Assembly (NCBI RefSeq): GCF_000384395.1
Contig: NZ_ARWE01000001.1
Location: 2,578,501-2,642,500 of the forward strand
Length of the DNA stretch: 64,000 bases
Direction of reading: 5' to 3'
Origin: Geopsychrobacter electrodiphilus DSM 16401
GTDB lineage: Bacteria > Desulfobacterota > Desulfuromonadia > Desulfuromonadales > Geopsychrobacteraceae
Position numbers and translations under genes: made by a program. The notes beneath the pieces are model-generated. The model did no database searches. It was not told the origin of the DNA and was given only the letters and a program-made list of their open reading frames with translations. Positions 39,215-51,049 of this stretch are shown in pieces; the stretch's first letter is position 1; each line of letters starts with the position of its first letter.

Positions 39215-42200
39215 TTACTCCGGTGTTGCAGTCTGGCCAGCGGCGGCCAATTCTTTTTCATATTCAGCATCAAAATCGATCGGTTCTTCGAGTTTTGGCT
39301 CAGGTTCAGGTGTGTTGATCTGAGCGGCCCGATATTTTGCAATCCCGGTGCCGGCTGGGATGAGCCGACCCATGATGACATTCTCCTTCAATCCGCGTAA
39401 GTTGTCGACCTTGCCCTGAATTGCGGCCTGCGTCAACACTTTTGTGGTCTCCTGGAATGAAGCGGCGGAAATAAATGATTCGGTCGAGAGCGATGCCTTG
39501 GTAATCCCGAGCATAACCGGCTCCCCTATGGCAGGGCGACCGCCATCTGCCAGGACCCGTTCATTCTCATCTTCAAACACCCAGCGATCAGCCTGATCAT
39601 CTATAAGGAAGTTTGTATCCCCGACATCTTTAATCTCAACCCGACGTAACATCTGACGCACGATGGTTTCAATATGCTTATCGTTGATCTTAACACCCTG
39701 CAGACGATAGACCTCTTGGACCTCGTCGACCAGATACTTCGCCAACTCCTTAATACCCAAGACCCGTAAAATATCGTGAGGGTTGGAAGAACCATCGACC
39801 AACTCCTCTCCGGCACGAAGATAGTCACCCTCATGGACAGCGATGTGTTTGCCTTTGGCGACCAGGTATTCTTTCGGTTCACCGATCTCAGGGGTAACGA
39901 CTATCTTGCGCTTCCCTTTTGAGTCTTTACCATAAGAGACCACACCATCGATCTCAGTAATAATAGCGACCTCTTTCGGTTTACGGGCTTCAAAGAGTTC
40001 GGCAACACGCGGCAGACCTCCGGTGATATCTTTGGTCTTGGTCGTCTCCCGCGGAATCTTGGCGATAATTGAACCAGCGTGGATGATGGCACCTTCCTCG
40101 ACCGTAATATTCGCCCCGACAGGCAACATATAACGCGCCTGGTTCCCACTCGGCAATTTTAGAGCCTTGCCATCCTCCCCCTTAAGGGTGATACGCGGAC
40201 GCTTATCTGCAGACTTTGCTTCAGTGACAACTTTGCGCGACAGGCCGGTGACTTCATCGACCTGTTCTTCCATGGTGAGGCCTTCTGCAATATCACCAAA
40301 GTGGACCACACCACCAATCTCAGTGATAATTGGAACCGTATAGGGGTCCCACTCAGCAATAACATCAGCAGCCTTGATCGCTGCGCCCTCTTGGCGTGTC
40401 AAACGGGCTCCATAAACCACAGAGTAACGTTCCCTCTCACGACCAGTCTCATCGACCACCAGAATTTCACCCTTGCGGTTCATAACAATGGGGAATCCCG
40501 CTGCATCATCGACAGTAGTCAGGTTATTGAATTGCAGAGTCCCGTCAAAACGAGCCTCAAGCGATGTCTGCTCTGCACGCCGTGATGCGGTACCTCCGAT
40601 ATGGAAGGTACGCATGGTCAACTGGGTTCCAGGCTCACCGATCGATTGAGCCGCAATGACCCCGACCGCCTCTCCAAGATTAACCAGATGGCCTCGAGCA
40701 AGATCTCGTCCGTAACAAAGCGCGCAGATTCCGTGCTTGCTTTTACAGGTCAGAACGGAACGGATCGTGATATTTTCAATCCCGGCATCCTCAACCCTCT
40801 TAACCAGGTCCTCATCAATCTGCTCATTAGCCGAGACCAGCAACTCATCAGTAATTGGATCAAAAACATCATCCAACGCCACGCGTCCAAGGATACGATC
40901 CCCCAGACGCTCGATGATTTCACCGCCCTCGGTGAGGGTCGACACTTCAATGCCATCAATTGTGTCGCAGTCATGTTCGACAATAATCGCATCCTGCGCA
41001 ACATCGACCAGGCGCCGCGTCAGATACCCAGAGTTTGCCGTTTTAAGCGCCGTATCAGCAAGGCCCTTCCGCGCACCATGGGTTGAGATAAAGTACTGCA
41101 GAACCGTCAAACCTTCACGGAAGTTAGCAGTAATTGGCGTTTCAATGATCGAACCATCAGGCTTTGCCATCAAGCCCCGCATACCAGCTAACTGACGAAT
41201 CTGTTGTGCAGAGCCTCGTGCCCCTGAGTCGGCCATCATGTGAATAGCATTAAAGGACGAAACCTCAACGACCTCACCATCCTCTGATTTGATCTTGTCA
41301 ACCGCAATATTCCCGAGCATGATGCCAGCGATATCTTCAGTACACTTCGCCCAGATATCGATAACCTTATTGTAACGCTCACCATCGGTGATCAGACCCT
41401 CAGTGTACTGCTGCTGAATGTCCTTGACCTCGTCAGAAGCGGTTTTAATCCTTGCTTCTTTGCTTTCGGGAATTTCCATGTCATCAAGACAGATCGAGAC
41501 CCCGGCCAGAGTAGAGTATCGAAAACCTGTTTCCTTAAGCTTATCGGCAAGGATGACCGTATCCTTATTACCGGCAAGTCGGAAGCTGACATCGATCAAA
41601 TCGGCAACCTGCTTTTTACCGACAACCTTATTGACATGCTCGAAGGGTATCGATGGAGGAACAACCTCACGCAAAAGTACACGTCCAACAGTCGTTTTGA
41701 CCAACTGGAGCGGGGCACCTTCAGCAGGACTCATTCGCACGCGAATTCCCGCCTGGAGATCAACCTCCCCGGAATCAAATGCCATCCGTACTTCATCTGG
41801 CGAAGTGAATGCCTTGCCACTGCCAACGACAAAGGGGCGCTCTCGGGTCATATAATAAAGACCCAGGACCATATCTTGCGATGGGACAATGATCGGTTTC
41901 CCATTCGCCGGGGAGAGGATGTTGTTGGTCGACATCATCAACACCCGTGCTTCGATCTGACTCTCAATCGAAAGCGGCAGGTGAACGGCCATCTGGTCAC
42001 CGTCGAAGTCGGCATTGAACGCAGTACAAACCAATGGGTGCAATTGAATTGCTTTCCCTTCGATCAGGACCGGCTCAAACGCTTGAATTCCCAAGCGGTG
42101 CAGAGTCGGCGCCCGGTTCAACATGACCGGATGCTCCTTAATGACTTCTTCGAGCACGTCCCAAACTTCTGTCTTCTCTTTTTCAACCATACGCTTGGCG

Positions 42201-43387
42201 TTTTTGACCGTGGTACTATGGCCGTACTCCTCAAGCTTCTGATAGATAAAAGGTTTAAACAGCTCAAGTGCCATCTTCTTTGGCAAGCCACACTGATGAA
42301 GTTTAAGTTCCGGTCCGCAGACAATAACCGAACGGCCTGAATAATCGACCCGCTTACCCAGCAGGTTTTGACGGAAACGACCACCTTTCCCTTTGAGCAT
42401 ATCCGAGAGAGACTTAAGAGGACGCTTACTCGGTCCGGTAATCGCCCGACCGCGACGCCCATTATCAAACAGCGCATCAACGGACTCTTGCAGCATCCGT
42501 TTTTCATTGCGGATAATAACTTCCGGCGCACGCAATTCCATCAACCGTTTGAGCCGGTTATTCCGGTTAATCACACGACGATAGAGATCATTCAGATCGC
42601 TGGTCGCAAACCGGCCACCATCCAGCGGAACCAATGGACGCAGTTCAGGAGGCAAAACCGGGATGGTTTCAAGGATCATCCATTCTGGTCGATTACCACT
42701 ATTTCGGAAGGCATTGATCACCTTGAGCCGCTTGGAGGTTTTCTTCCGTTTCGCTTCGCTGGTCGCCTCTTTCATTTCGATGCGCAGTTGATCACCTTCG
42801 ACCTCAAGATCAATCTCGGACATCAGCTCACGAATTGATTCGGCACCCATCCCAGCTACAAACTGCCCGGCAAATTCGTCCATCGCCTCGATATATTTGT
42901 CTTCTGAGAGCAGTTGCCCCTTCTCAAGGCCGGTGTCTCCGGCATCAAGAACCACATAGGCTTCAAAGTACAGAACTTTTTCAAGGTCCTTGAGGGTCAT
43001 ATCCAGCAGAGCCCCGATCCGGCTCGGCAGTGACTTCAAAAACCAGATATGGGCGACCGGGCAAGCCAGGTCAATGTGACCGAGCCGTTCACGGCGAACC
43101 TTACTCGGGATAACTTCAACCCCGCATTTTTCGCAGACGATGCCGCGATGTTTCATGCGCTTGTATTTCCCGCAGTTACATTCATAGTCTTTGGTCGGAC
43201 CAAAGATTTTGGCACAGAACAGGCCATCACGTTCCGGTTTAAACGTCCGGTAGTTGATGGTTTCTGGTTTTTTGACTTCACCAAAGGACCGCTCCCTAAT
43301 CTTTTCTGGCGAAGAAAGAGAGAGCTGAATCGAATTAAAACTCAATGGGTCCTTGGGGCGCTCAAACAAACCTAAGATATCTTCCAA
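39215..43387 (-). CDS. rpoC: DNA-directed RNA polymerase subunit beta prime
   Basis: 1390 residues. The first zinc site is Cys70, Cys72, Cys85 and Cys88 (CNCGKY...CEKC), the catalytic NADFDGD loop lies near residue 460, the trigger loop/bridge helix region contains [14 protein letters not shown], and the second zinc site is [13 protein letters not shown] near residue 890. It forms the active-site clamp with beta. The C-terminus ends in an acidic, Glu-rich tail. 70 bases after rpoB. Confidence 0.98.
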   Translation of the reverse strand: MEDILGLFERPKDPLSFNSIQLSLSSPEKIRERSFGEVKKPETINYRTFKPERDGLFCAKIFGPTKDYECNCGKYKRMKHRGIVCEKCGVEVIPSKVRRERLGHIDLACPVAHIWFLKSLPSRIGALLDMTLKDLEKVLYFEAYVVLDAGDTGLEKGQLLSEDKYIEAMDEFAGQFVAGMGAESIRELMSEIDLEVEGDQLRIEMKEATSEAKRKKTSKRLKVINAFRNSGNRPEWMILETIPVLPPELRPLVPLDGGRFATSDLNDLYRRVINRNNRLKRLMELRAPEVIIRNEKRMLQESVDALFDNGRRGRAITGPSKRPLKSLSDMLKGKGGRFRQNLLGKRVDYSGRSVIVCGPELKLHQCGLPKKMALELFKPFIYQKLEEYGHSTTVKNAKRMVEKEKTEVWDVLEEVIKEHPVMLNRAPTLHRLGIQAFEPVLIEGKAIQLHPLVCTAFNADFDGDQMAVHLPLSIESQIEARVLMMSTNNILSPANGKPIIVPSQDMVLGLYYMTRERPFVVGSGKAFTSPDEVRMAFDSGEVDLQAGIRVRMSPAEGAPLQLVKTTVGRVLLREVVPPSIPFEHVNKVVGKKQVADLIDVSFRLAGNKDTVILADKLKETGFRYSTLAGVSICLDDMEIPESKEARIKTASDEVKDIQQQYTEGLITDGERYNKVIDIWAKCTEDIAGIMLGNIAVDKIKSEDGEVVEVSSFNAIHMMADSGARGSAQQIRQLAGMRGLMAKPDGSIIETPITANFREGLTVLQYFISTHGARKGLADTALKTANSGYLTRRLVDVAQDAIIVEHDCDTIDGIEVSTLTEGGEIIERLGDRILGRVALDDVFDPITDELLVSANEQIDEDLVKRVEDAGIENITIRSVLTCKSKHGICALCYGRDLARGHLVNLGEAVGVIAAQSIGEPGTQLTMRTFHIGGTASRRAEQTSLEARFDGTLQFNNLTTVDDAAGFPIVMNRKGEILVVDETGRERERYSVVYGARLTRQEGAAIKAADVIAEWDPYTVPIITEIGGVVHFGDIAEGLTMEEQVDEVTGLSRKVVTEAKSADKRPRITLKGEDGKALKLPSGNQARYMLPVGANITVEEGAIIHAGSIIAKIPRETTKTKDITGGLPRVAELFEARKPKEVAIITEIDGVVSYGKDSKGKRKIVVTPEIGEPKEYLVAKGKHIAVHEGDYLRAGEELVDGSSNPHDILRVLGIKELAKYLVDEVQEVYRLQGVKINDKHIETIVRQMLRRVEIKDVGDTNFLIDDQADRWVFEDENERVLADGGRPAIGEPVMLGITKASLSTESFISAASFQETTKVLTQAAIQGKVDNLRGLKENVIMGRLIPAGTGIAKYRAAQINTPEPEPKLEEPIDFDAEYEKELAAAGQTATPE

Positions 43388-43457
43388 AACGCATCCTCCT
43401 TATAGGATGAGTGTTCAGCAGTTTCACTAACTCGACTGACACTGCCGTTTAACCGGT

Positions 43458-46400
43458 TCAACTCGCGTTATCTTCGAGCAGATCGACGTCAAGGCACAGG
43501 GCCTGCAACTCTTTGATGAGGACGTTGAACGACTCGGGGAGTCCCGCCTCAAGGGTATGCTTGCCTTTGACGATTGCTTCGTAAATCCGCGTCCGACCAG
43601 CAACATCGTCCGACTTGACGGTGAGGAACTCCTGCAACGCATGCGCTGCGCCATAGGCCTCCATCGCCCAGACTTCCATCTCGCCGAGACGCTGGCCACC
43701 GAACTGCGCCTTACCACCTAGAGGCTGTTGTGTAACAAGACTGTAAGGCCCGATCGAACGAGCATGGATCTTATCATCAACCAAATGGTGCAGTTTAAGA
43801 ATGTACATGATCCCGACCGTGACTTTTTCTTTAAAAGCAATCCCGGTCTTACCGTCGTAGAGGGTCATCTGACCACTACTGTTGAACCCGGCCTTTTCCA
43901 TCTGCTGCTTCATGATCTCTTCGCTGACCCCTTCAAAGACCGGTGATGCCATCGGCACCCCGTGAGAAAGACGTCGCGCCAGGACCTTAAGATCATCCTC
44001 GGCCAGGCCATCGATGAAGCCGTTCAGTTCTCTATCATCGTAGGCTGACTTGATCTGTTCACGCAGCGTTTTCAGCGCAGCCCCACTATCCAGAACCTGC
44101 TGAATTTGTCGCCCCAGCCCACGCGCAGCCAAACCCAGGTGAGTTTCAAGAATCTGTCCTACGTTCATCCGCGAAGGAACACCAAGCGGATTAAGGACAA
44201 TCTCAACCGGGGTACCATCTTCCATGTAGGGCATATCTTCTTGCGGAAGAATCCGCGAGAGGACACCTTTATTACCATGACGCCCGGCCATCTTGTCACC
44301 AACCTGAAGCTTCCGCTTGATGGCGATATAAACCTTAACCATCTTGATCACGCCGGGCGGCAAATCATCACCGCGTTTACACTTATCGATCTTATCGGCA
44401 AACACCGCCTGTACCAATTGCTCGCGCTCGGCAAGGCGATTCAATAGATCGCTAACCTTCTGCTCGACATCAGCAGCATCCTCCAGAGAGACTTCACGCA
44501 GTCGCGAGAATGGAATCAGGTTAAAGATTTCTTCACTGATTTTGCGTTTTTTCGGCAACAGACTCTTGCCCGAGACATCCGAAATACCAACCGCAGAGGT
44601 CTGACCGAGCAGCAGGGCCCCGATCAGTTTACGGGTTGAGGTCCGCAAGATCCTTATTTCATCATCCTGATCCTTGAGCAATTTTTCAATCTCAAGGTTT
44701 TCGATATGCTCAGTCCGTGCATCCTTGTCGGAACCTTTGCGCGAAAAGACGCGCGCACCGATGACGACACCCTCTTCTCCCGGAGGCACACGAAGCGAGG
44801 TATCACGAACATCGCCGGCTTTTTCACCGAAGATTGCCCGCAACAGCTTCTCCTCTGGAGAGAGTTGAGTTTCACCCTTCGGGGTTATCTTGCCGACCAT
44901 TATATCGCCAGGCTTGACTACTGCCCCGATTCGGATGATCCCGGACTCGTCTAGATCAGCCAGGGCATCCTCGCCGAGATTGGGAATATCGTCGGTGATC
45001 TCTTCCTTGCCAAGTTTTGTATCCCGGGCAACGCACTCAAACTCTTCAATATGAATCGAAGTATAACGGTCTTCCTGAACAACTTTTTCAGAGATCAGAA
45101 TCGAGTCTTCAAAGTTGTAACCATGCCAGGGCATGAAGGCAACCAGGATATTCTGTCCCAGAGCAAGCTCGCCCCATTGGGTGGAGGGCCCATCGGCAAT
45201 AACATCACCCCGCTTAACTCGAACCCCCGCCTTGACGATCGGCTTCTGGTTAATGCAGGTATTCTGGTTCGAACGGGTAAACTTGAGCAGATTGTAAATA
45301 TCAACGCCAGTACCACTCTCATCGACCTCTTTTTCATCTATCTGAATGACAATGCGTCCGGCATCGACACTTTCAACCACGCCGTTATGGCGTGCTACAA
45401 CCGAGTTACCAGAGTCATGCGCAACAACACGCTCCATGCCGGTTCCGACCAGGGGTGCGTCGGCACGCAGCAAGGGGACAGCCTGGCGCTGCATGTTTGA
45501 CCCCATCAACGCACGGTTGGCATCATCGTTCTCAAGGAAAGGGATCAAGGCAGCAGCAACCGAAACAATCTGCTTCGGCGAAACGTCCATCAAACTCACT
45601 TCTGCAGGAGGCAGAAGCATGAACTCACCATCCTTACGAACGTTGACGAGCTCATTGGTAAACTTACCCTTAGTATCAAGCGGTGCGTTGGCCTGGGCGA
45701 TCGCATGCTTTTCTTCTTCAAGTGCGGAAAAATACTTGATATCAGTCGTAACCTTGCCATCCTTCACAAGACGGTAAGGTGTTTCAACAAAACCGTACTC
45801 ATTGATCCGCGCATAGGTCGAAAGGGACGCAATCAGACCGATATTCGGGCCTTCAGGGGTCTCAATCGGGCAAACCCGTCCATAGTGGGTCGGATGAACG
45901 TCACGTACTTCAAATCCGGCCCTCTCTCGGGTTAAACCACCAGGTCCAAGGGCAGACATCCGCCGCTTGTGGGTCACTTCGGAAAGTGGGTTGGTCTGGT
46001 CCATAAACTGAGAAAGCTGGCTGGAACCGAAGAACTCTTTGACCACGGCCGAAACCGGTTTGGAATTGATCAAATCGTGAGGCATCAGCGCGTCAACATC
46101 CTGAAGACTCATCCGCTCTTTGATAGCGCGCTCCATGCGCACCAAACCAACGCGGTACTGATTCTCGAGTAGCTCACCAACTGCACGAACCCGCCGATTG
46201 CCGAGGTGGTCTATATCATCGATATGACCATGCCCGTTGCGGAGTTCTATGAGATAACGAACAACCTCAAGAATATCTTCCTTGGTCAACGTTGCCAGCT
46301 CAATGGGGGAATCGAGACCCAGTTTGTGATTCAGTTTAAGACGACCAACCGGCGAGATATCGTAGCGCTCCGCACTAAAAAACAGGCTGTCAAAGAGATT

Positions 46401-47567
46401 GGTTGCCGTCTTGACCGTTGGTGGGTCACCGGGACGCAGACGCCGGAAGATCTCAATGATACCTTCCTCGCTGCTGTCAATCTTATCAACCAGCAGGGTG
46501 TCCCGCAGATAGGGCCCCGCAACGTTGTGGTCGATGAAGAGAATTTCGAATTGATTAATGCCACGCTCACGCAACTCTTCAAGCTTGCCTTCACTCAACT
46601 CCCCATTCGCCTCAAGAATAACCTCACCTGTCGCGGTATCGATAATATCGGAGCCCACGACCTTACCAAGCAACTCCTCAGTAGTCAGTGCGATCGACTT
46701 GATACCGGCCTCGTCCATCTTGCGGATGGCGGCTTTGGTAAACTTCCGGTTGGCCTTGACAACAACCTCGCCCGAGGCGGAGATAACATCAGCGTTCGCC
46801 CGCTGACCAGCCAACAGATCGAGGTTCACGCGCTTCTGATAAGAGCTGCCATCGAAACTGATCTGTTCGAGTTGATAATAATGCTTCAATAACTCTTCGG
46901 TGCTGTAACCGAGGGCCTTAAGCAGGACGGTTGCCGGAAGCTTGCGCCGACGATCAATCCGCACCCAGAGTAGATCCTTGTGGTCAAAATCAAAATCAAG
47001 CCATGAGCCACGGTAGGGTATGATTCGAGCACTAAACAAAATTTTCCCGCTCGAATGGGTTTTGCCACGATCATGAGAGAAAAAGACGCCGGGAGAACGG
47101 TGCAACTGGCTAACGATGACACGCTCAGTCCCGTTGATAATAAAGGTGCCATTTTCGGTCATCAGGGGGATTTCCCCGAAATAAACCTCTTGCTCCTTTA
47201 TATCGCGAATGGATTGCGTCCCCGATTCTTTGTCGACATCCCAGGTCACAAGACGAACCTTGACCTTGATCGGCGCCGCAAAGGTCATTCCGCGTTGATG
47301 GCACTCCTCAACATCGTACTTCGGTGTTCCCAGCCCGTAGGAGACATACTCCATAGAGCAGGTGTCACTAAAATCCTTGATCGGAAAAACCGAACGGAAA
47401 ACGGATTCCAGACCGATCGGACGACGCGCTGAAGGCGGAAGGTCCGCCTGCAAAAACCGCGTGTAAGATGTTTTCTGGATATCGATAAGGTTCGGAATAT
47501 CGATGATATTCCCGGATTTTGCGAAGTGCTTCCGGAGGAGCGGGTTATTCGCAAACGAATAGGCCAT
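43458..47567 (-). CDS. rpoB: DNA-directed RNA polymerase subunit beta
   Basis: 1369 residues. The rifampicin-pocket segment reads [16 protein letters not shown] and [14 protein letters not shown], the sensitive wild-type form. The C-terminal [18 protein letters not shown] pairs with the beta prime N-terminus. A 249-base gap with an attenuator-like hairpin and a large stem separates it from rplL, indicating that its level is set independently of L7/L12. Confidence 0.98.
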   Translation of the reverse strand: MAYSFANNPLLRKHFAKSGNIIDIPNLIDIQKTSYTRFLQADLPPSARRPIGLESVFRSVFPIKDFSDTCSMEYVSYGLGTPKYDVEECHQRGMTFAAPIKVKVRLVTWDVDKESGTQSIRDIKEQEVYFGEIPLMTENGTFIINGTERVIVSQLHRSPGVFFSHDRGKTHSSGKILFSARIIPYRGSWLDFDFDHKDLLWVRIDRRRKLPATVLLKALGYSTEELLKHYYQLEQISFDGSSYQKRVNLDLLAGQRANADVISASGEVVVKANRKFTKAAIRKMDEAGIKSIALTTEELLGKVVGSDIIDTATGEVILEANGELSEGKLEELRERGINQFEILFIDHNVAGPYLRDTLLVDKIDSSEEGIIEIFRRLRPGDPPTVKTATNLFDSLFFSAERYDISPVGRLKLNHKLGLDSPIELATLTKEDILEVVRYLIELRNGHGHIDDIDHLGNRRVRAVGELLENQYRVGLVRMERAIKERMSLQDVDALMPHDLINSKPVSAVVKEFFGSSQLSQFMDQTNPLSEVTHKRRMSALGPGGLTRERAGFEVRDVHPTHYGRVCPIETPEGPNIGLIASLSTYARINEYGFVETPYRLVKDGKVTTDIKYFSALEEEKHAIAQANAPLDTKGKFTNELVNVRKDGEFMLLPPAEVSLMDVSPKQIVSVAAALIPFLENDDANRALMGSNMQRQAVPLLRADAPLVGTGMERVVAHDSGNSVVARHNGVVESVDAGRIVIQIDEKEVDESGTGVDIYNLLKFTRSNQNTCINQKPIVKAGVRVKRGDVIADGPSTQWGELALGQNILVAFMPWHGYNFEDSILISEKVVQEDRYTSIHIEEFECVARDTKLGKEEITDDIPNLGEDALADLDESGIIRIGAVVKPGDIMVGKITPKGETQLSPEEKLLRAIFGEKAGDVRDTSLRVPPGEEGVVIGARVFSRKGSDKDARTEHIENLEIEKLLKDQDDEIRILRTSTRKLIGALLLGQTSAVGISDVSGKSLLPKKRKISEEIFNLIPFSRLREVSLEDAADVEQKVSDLLNRLAEREQLVQAVFADKIDKCKRGDDLPPGVIKMVKVYIAIKRKLQVGDKMAGRHGNKGVLSRILPQEDMPYMEDGTPVEIVLNPLGVPSRMNVGQILETHLGLAARGLGRQIQQVLDSGAALKTLREQIKSAYDDRELNGFIDGLAEDDLKVLARRLSHGVPMASPVFEGVSEEIMKQQMEKAGFNSSGQMTLYDGKTGIAFKEKVTVGIMYILKLHHLVDDKIHARSIGPYSLVTQQPLGGKAQFGGQRLGEMEVWAMEAYGAAHALQEFLTVKSDDVAGRTRIYEAIVKGKHTLEAGLPESFNVLIKELQALCLDVDLLEDNAS

Positions 47568-47618
47568 GATTTCTCCTTTAGATCAGGATCAATGGGCAAC
47601 GTCTTACCCCAGCCAACC

Positions 47619-47674
47619 ATTGAGATGAGAATCCTGCCGCACCTGAGGCGGCAGAATAGACAGTTCATCTCAAT
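47619..47674 (-). other. Compound stem in the rpoB leader, possible RNase III-type processing site
   Basis: A perfect outer stem ATTGAGATGA/TCATCTCAAT (47619-47628, 47665-47674) encloses a perfect inner stem CTGCCGC/GCGGCAG (47634-47640, 47648-47654). It lies about 50 bases upstream of rpoB, downstream of the rplL hairpin. In E. coli the rplL-rpoB spacer holds an RNase III site; a similar role is inferred from position and shape. Confidence 0.55.
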
Positions 47675-47755
47675 GCAGACGCCGACAACCGTCATATGTC
47701 AGCACCAGGACCTTTGGACAGGCCCGCCCCAGCGAAAAACCGCAGGGGCCGATAA

Positions 47756-47792
47756 CGACAAAAGCCAAGGCCGCACAACGGCGACCTTGGCT
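47756..47792 (-). terminator. Attenuator-like hairpin after rplL
   Basis: AGCCAAGG/CCTTGGCT (47763-47770, 47785-47792) with CCG/CGG pairing inside is followed on the minus strand by TTTTGTCG, about 25 bases after the rplL stop. Since rpoB and rpoC have no other obvious promoter, partial read-through is expected, as in the E. coli rplL-rpoB attenuator. A second weaker GCCCC/GGGGC pair lies at about 47726-47749. Confidence 0.65.
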
Positions 47793-47816
47793 ACCTGTGA
47801 ACTTTAGGCGAAAGCC

Positions 47817-48194
47817 CTATTTAAGCTCAACACTAGCGCCGGCTTCTTCCAGTTGCTTCTTGATGCTTTCAGCTTCGTCTTTGGTTGCGCCTTCTTTGAC
47901 GGTGTTCGGAGCGCCGTCAACCATGTCCTTAGCTTCCTTAAGCCCGAGACCGGTAATTGCACGAACAACCTTGATGACGTTGATCTTCTTCTCGCCACAG
48001 TTGGTCAACACAACATCAAACTCGTCTTTTTCTTCAACTGCTGCGCCAGCTTCACCGCCAGCAGCGGCAGCGGCAACCGGAGCTGCCGCAGATACGCCAA
48101 ATTTAGCTTCGAGCTCTTTAACGAACTCAGACATTTCGAGAACCGTCATGTTCTCCAGAAATTCAACGACTTGTTCTTTAGTAATTGCAGCCAT
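47817..48194 (-). CDS. rplL: 50S ribosomal protein L7/L12
   Basis: 125 residues from the ATG at 48194, preceded by GGAGG five bases upstream; an in-frame start 12 bases earlier would overlap that site. An N-terminal dimerisation helix pair, an Ala/Gly-rich hinge (about 38-52) and a C-terminal domain with [20 protein letters not shown] in two blocks are clear. Four or six copies bind L10 and recruit GTPase factors. 67 bases after rplJ. Confidence 0.98.
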   Translation of the reverse strand: MAAITKEQVVEFLENMTVLEMSEFVKELEAKFGVSAAAPVAAAAAGGEAGAAVEEKDEFDVVLTNCGEKKINVIKVVRAITGLGLKEAKDMVDGAPNTVKEGATKDEAESIKKQLEEAGASVELK

Positions 48195-48261
48195 TTTTTC
48201 CTCCACTTATGGATAGATGAATTATGTATTTTCGTATTCAGTTAATTAATAGTGCTAAACG

Positions 48262-48780
48262 CTAAGCCGCCTTGCTTTGGCCAATGGCGTTGAGAACTTG
48301 AACCAGTGAACGTGGGATAGCTGCCAGGGTACCAACGAAATTGGATACCGGAGCGTTCATTGAACGCAACGCCTGCCCCAAGAGTTCTTCGCGACTCGGC
48401 AGTTTAGACAGAGCCGTGATCTCATCAACACTAATCAATTTACCATCAAGAACGCCAGCCTTGAGATCGAACGCAGCAATCTCTGCGGCGTACTTGGCTA
48501 GAATTTTAGCCGGGGCCACAACATCATCACCAGCCAGGGCGATTGAAGTCGGACCGGCACAAAACTTTTGCAGAGCTTCTGCAGGAGTGCCTTTTGAGGC
48601 CAGGCGCAACAGGCTGTTTTTGACAACACGGTAGTCAACACCAGCCGCAACAAGTTCACGCCGTAGACGGGTAACCTGGTCAACAGTGATCCCCCGATAA
48701 TCGGCAATAAACGCAGCTTTGACTTTGCTCAGTTTTTCAGCAAGTTCCTGAACAACTTTCTCTTTTTCAGTTCTGTTCAT
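48262..48780 (-). CDS. rplJ: 50S ribosomal protein L10
   Basis: 172 residues, start MNRTEKEKVVQELAEKLSKV. The core DYRGITVDQVTRLRRELVAA is typical. L10 anchors L7/L12 to the stalk and is the autogenous repressor of rplJL through its leader RNA. A 187-base leader upstream contains the L10-leader motif. GGAGGAG is the ribosome site. Confidence 0.98.
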   Translation of the reverse strand: MNRTEKEKVVQELAEKLSKVKAAFIADYRGITVDQVTRLRRELVAAGVDYRVVKNSLLRLASKGTPAEALQKFCAGPTSIALAGDDVVAPAKILAKYAAEIAAFDLKAGVLDGKLISVDEITALSKLPSREELLGQALRSMNAPVSNFVGTLAAIPRSLVQVLNAIGQSKAA

Positions 48781-48806
48781 GCATCTCCTCCTTTCTTAAG
48801 GAATAC

Positions 48807-48821
48807 CGGGATTAAATCCCG
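48807..48821 (-). other. Short palindrome close to the rplJ ribosome site
   Basis: CGGGATTAAATCCCG is a 15-base near-perfect palindrome about 20 bases upstream of the rplJ GGAGGAG. In the mRNA it would form a small hairpin that could take part in the L10-dependent switch. Confidence 0.4.
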
Positions 48822-48871
48822 TCCAAGTCAAGGCAGGGGAGACGATTAGAAACCGTCATATGACCCTTTTT

Positions 48872-48930
48872 TAAGCCTCGGCAGGTGGCAACCCATTAAA
48901 CGCTCAAAGCGTACCTGCTGTCTTTGGATT
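48872..48930 (-). promoter_or_regulatory. L10 ribosomal protein leader (rplJL autoregulation)
   Basis: On the minus strand the sequence reads CCAAAGACAGCAGGTAC (about 48912-48927) and later CCACCTGCCGAGG (about 48876-48888), with the CAGGT/ACCTG pairing and the hairpin ACGCTTTGAGCGT between. These conserved segments match the bacterial L10 leader, the binding site of the L10(L12)4 complex that represses rplJ translation. It sits in the 187-base gap before rplJ. Confidence 0.75.
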
Positions 48931-48944
48931 TGGTCTATATTAAG

Positions 48945-48960
48945 CGGCCACAAAAGGCCG
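48945..48960 (-). terminator. Small hairpin after rplA
   Basis: CGGCC/GGCCG around a TTTTGT loop lies eight bases after the rplA stop. The following bases (CTTAATATAG) are not a T-run, so this may only stabilise the rplKA message end or mark a processing site. Confidence 0.35.
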
Positions 48961-48967
48961 TTTAGGT

Positions 48968-49669
48968 TTAACGTACGGCAGCCTGAACGTCAGCAACGTC
49001 AACAAGAATACCAGGGCCCATCGTAGAACTGACCGAGATTTTCTTCAGGTAAATACCCTTGGCCGAAGAAGGCTTAGCTTTCATCAAAACGTCGACCAGG
49101 GAGAGCAGGTTTTCACGCAGTTTAACGACATCAAAAGATGCCTTGCCTACTGCCGCATGGATAATACCTGCCTTTTCAACGCGATACTCGATCTTACCCG
49201 ACTTGGCCTCAGAAACAGCCCTGGCGATGTCAGGAGTAACCGTGCCGACCTTGGGGTTCGGCATCAGGCCACGGGGTCCGAGCAGACGACCAATCTTGCC
49301 GACCACACCCATCATATCAGGGGCTGCGATAGCGGTATCAAAATCAAACCAGCCACCCTGAATTTTCTCAGCAAGGTCATCACCACCGACATAGTCGGCA
49401 CCTGCGGCCTCTGCTTCCTGGATTTTTTCGCCCTTGGCGAAAACCAGAACCCGGACATTTTTACCGAGACCATTCGGCAGCACAACTGCGCCGCGCACCA
49501 TCTGATCTGCTTTCCGCGGGTCAACCCCAAGACGAATACTCACCTCAACGGACTCATCGAACTTGGCGAAAGTGCCTTCCTTAAGTAAGGTGAGGGCTTC
49601 GTCGAGCAGATAGGCGCGTGAGCGATCAATCTTCTCCTTGGCGTTACGAATCTGTTTACCTGTTGCCAT
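48968..49669 (-). CDS. rplA: 50S ribosomal protein L1
   Basis: 233 residues with the L1 signature [21 protein letters not shown]1 forms the movable stalk that handles deacylated tRNA and, in E. coli, represses rplKA. 26 bases after rplK; followed by the long rplJ leader. Confidence 0.98.
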   Translation of the reverse strand: MATGKQIRNAKEKIDRSRAYLLDEALTLLKEGTFAKFDESVEVSIRLGVDPRKADQMVRGAVVLPNGLGKNVRVLVFAKGEKIQEAEAAGADYVGGDDLAEKIQGGWFDFDTAIAAPDMMGVVGKIGRLLGPRGLMPNPKVGTVTPDIARAVSEAKSGKIEYRVEKAGIIHAAVGKASFDVVKLRENLLSLVDVLMKAKPSSAKGIYLKKISVSSTMGPGILVDVADVQAAVR

Positions 49670-49695
49670 GATATATCTCCACTATTCACCCTGAA

Positions 49696-50118
49696 TCAGG
49701 CGATTTCAATTCCCATGCTACGTGCAGTTCCCTTAATAGTCCGGACCGCCGCTTCTTCGGAGAAAGCATTGAGGTCAGCCATCTTCAACCGCGCAATTTC
49801 CAGAATCTGCTCTTCAGTTACGCTTCCAACCTTCGTCTTATTCGGCACGCCGGAACCAGACTTGAGCTTGGCCGCACGCAGCAAGAGAACCGCTGCGGGT
49901 GGAGTTTTGGTAATAAAGGTAAAAGATCGGTCACCATAGACGGTAATGACTACCGGAATAACGAGACCTTCTTGATCCTGTGTCTTGGCATTATATGCCT
50001 TACAGAACTCCATAATATTAACCCCGTGCTGACCGAGCGCGGGACCAACTGGAGGCGAAGGGTTCGCCTTACCGGCAGTGATCTGCAATTTGATCTGTCC
50101 AATAACTTTTTTAGCCAT
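49696..50118 (-). CDS. rplK: 50S ribosomal protein L11
   Basis: 140 residues, start [20 protein letters not shown], with the proline-containing [20 protein letters not shown] linker implicated in thiostrepton binding and RelA activation. 37 bases after nusG. Confidence 0.98.
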   Translation of the reverse strand: MAKKVIGQIKLQITAGKANPSPPVGPALGQHGVNIMEFCKAYNAKTQDQEGLVIPVVITVYGDRSFTFITKTPPAAVLLLRAAKLKSGSGVPNKTKVGSVTEEQILEIARLKMADLNAFSEEAAVRTIKGTARSMGIEIA

Positions 50119-50155
50119 GACTGACTCCTTAACAACTTAGCCGGCCGCAAGCGGC

Positions 50156-50689
50156 TCAACTGGTCTTTTCAACCTGTATGAATTCAAGTTCAACCGGGGT
50201 TCCCCGACCGAAGATACTGACCATAACCTTGAGGGTCCCGCGCTCAGGGCGAACATCCTCAACCACACCAGTGAAGTTAAGAAATGGCCCATCAACCACC
50301 CGCACGGTTTCACCCACGTCGAACAAGACCTTTGGCTTCGGCTTCTCGACACCTTCTTCCATCCGATTGGTGATTTTCTTCACTTCCTCATCAGGTATCG
50401 CTGGAGGATTCAATCCACCTCCGACAAAGCCAGTAACCTTGGAAGTACCAGTCACCACATGCCAGGTCTCGTCGTTCAGTTCCATTCTTACCAGAATATA
50501 ACCCGGAAAAAATTTACGCGTAGAGGTTCGACGTTCCCCTTTGCGCATCTCGACCACAGTCTCTGCCGGGATCAGAATTTCTTCAAACTGATCCTCAACC
50601 CCCATCGAACGAATCCGCTCTTCAAGACTGAGTTTAACCTTGTTCTCATACCCGGAGTAGGTATGCACGCCGTACCATTTCATGGTCAT
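50156..50689 (-). CDS. nusG: Transcription elongation/antitermination factor NusG
   Basis: 177 residues. The NGN domain starts MTMKWYGVHTYSGYENKVK and contains KFFPGYILVRMELND; the C-terminal KOW domain has FDVGETVRVVDGPFLNFTG. It modulates pausing and Rho action and bridges RNA polymerase and S10. 18 bases after secE. Two ATGs six bases apart are possible starts; the first has AAGGA properly spaced. Confidence 0.97.
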   Translation of the reverse strand: MTMKWYGVHTYSGYENKVKLSLEERIRSMGVEDQFEEILIPAETVVEMRKGERRTSTRKFFPGYILVRMELNDETWHVVTGTSKVTGFVGGGLNPPAIPDEEVKKITNRMEEGVEKPKPKVLFDVGETVRVVDGPFLNFTGVVEDVRPERGTLKVMVSIFGRGTPVELEFIQVEKTS

Positions 50690-50707
50690 GGTGTTCCTTC
50701 TTCCGAA

Positions 50708-50893
50708 TTAACCAAGAATCATGCGCACCAAACGCGACAGGATCAAGTCGACCCCACCGAGAAAGACCGCAGAAACCAGGACCAGCATTAAAACGACCAG
50801 CGAAGAAGCATAAGTATCCTTGCGAGTCGGCCAGGTTACCTTTTTCAACTCCATCTTAACGTTGGCTAAAAAATCGTTGATTTTTCCAATCAT
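50708..50893 (-). CDS. secE: Protein translocase subunit SecE
   Basis: 61 residues from the ATG at 50893: amphipathic MIGKINDFLANVKMELKKVTWPT start (in two parts), the conserved KKVTWPTRKD and one membrane helix (about 32-52). This is the short single-helix SecE. A longer reading from 50962 would run into the tRNA-Trp gene and is rejected. It lies between tRNA-Trp and nusG. Confidence 0.95.
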   Translation of the reverse strand: MIGKINDFLANVKMELKKVTWPTRKDTYASSLVVLMLVLVSAVFLGGVDLILSRLVRMILG

Positions 50894-50929
50894 TGGTCGT
50901 TCGCCCCTATACAAGCAGTCAAAATCAAG

Positions 50930-51006
50930 TGGCAGGCCAGGAGGGACTCGAACCCCCAACACCCGGATTTGGAGTCCGGTGCTCTACCAATTAGAGCTAC
51001 TGGCCT
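50930..51006 (-). tRNA. trnW: tRNA-Trp (CCA anticodon)
   Basis: 77 bases including an encoded CCA. The acceptor stem AGGCCAG/CTGGCCT is perfect, the anticodon loop CTCCAAA gives CCA, and the T arm GTTCGAGTC is canonical. It lies inside the operon between rpmG and secE. Confidence 0.97.
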
Positions 51007-51049
51007 GCAAGCTCATCTCATAAATCATCCGCAAAAAGCAGACAAAGAA

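Noticed and set aside
41636-42340. Long plus-strand ORFs antisense to rpoC and rpoB (also 46206-46892)
   Set aside because: Shadows of conserved rpo genes, no family resemblance.
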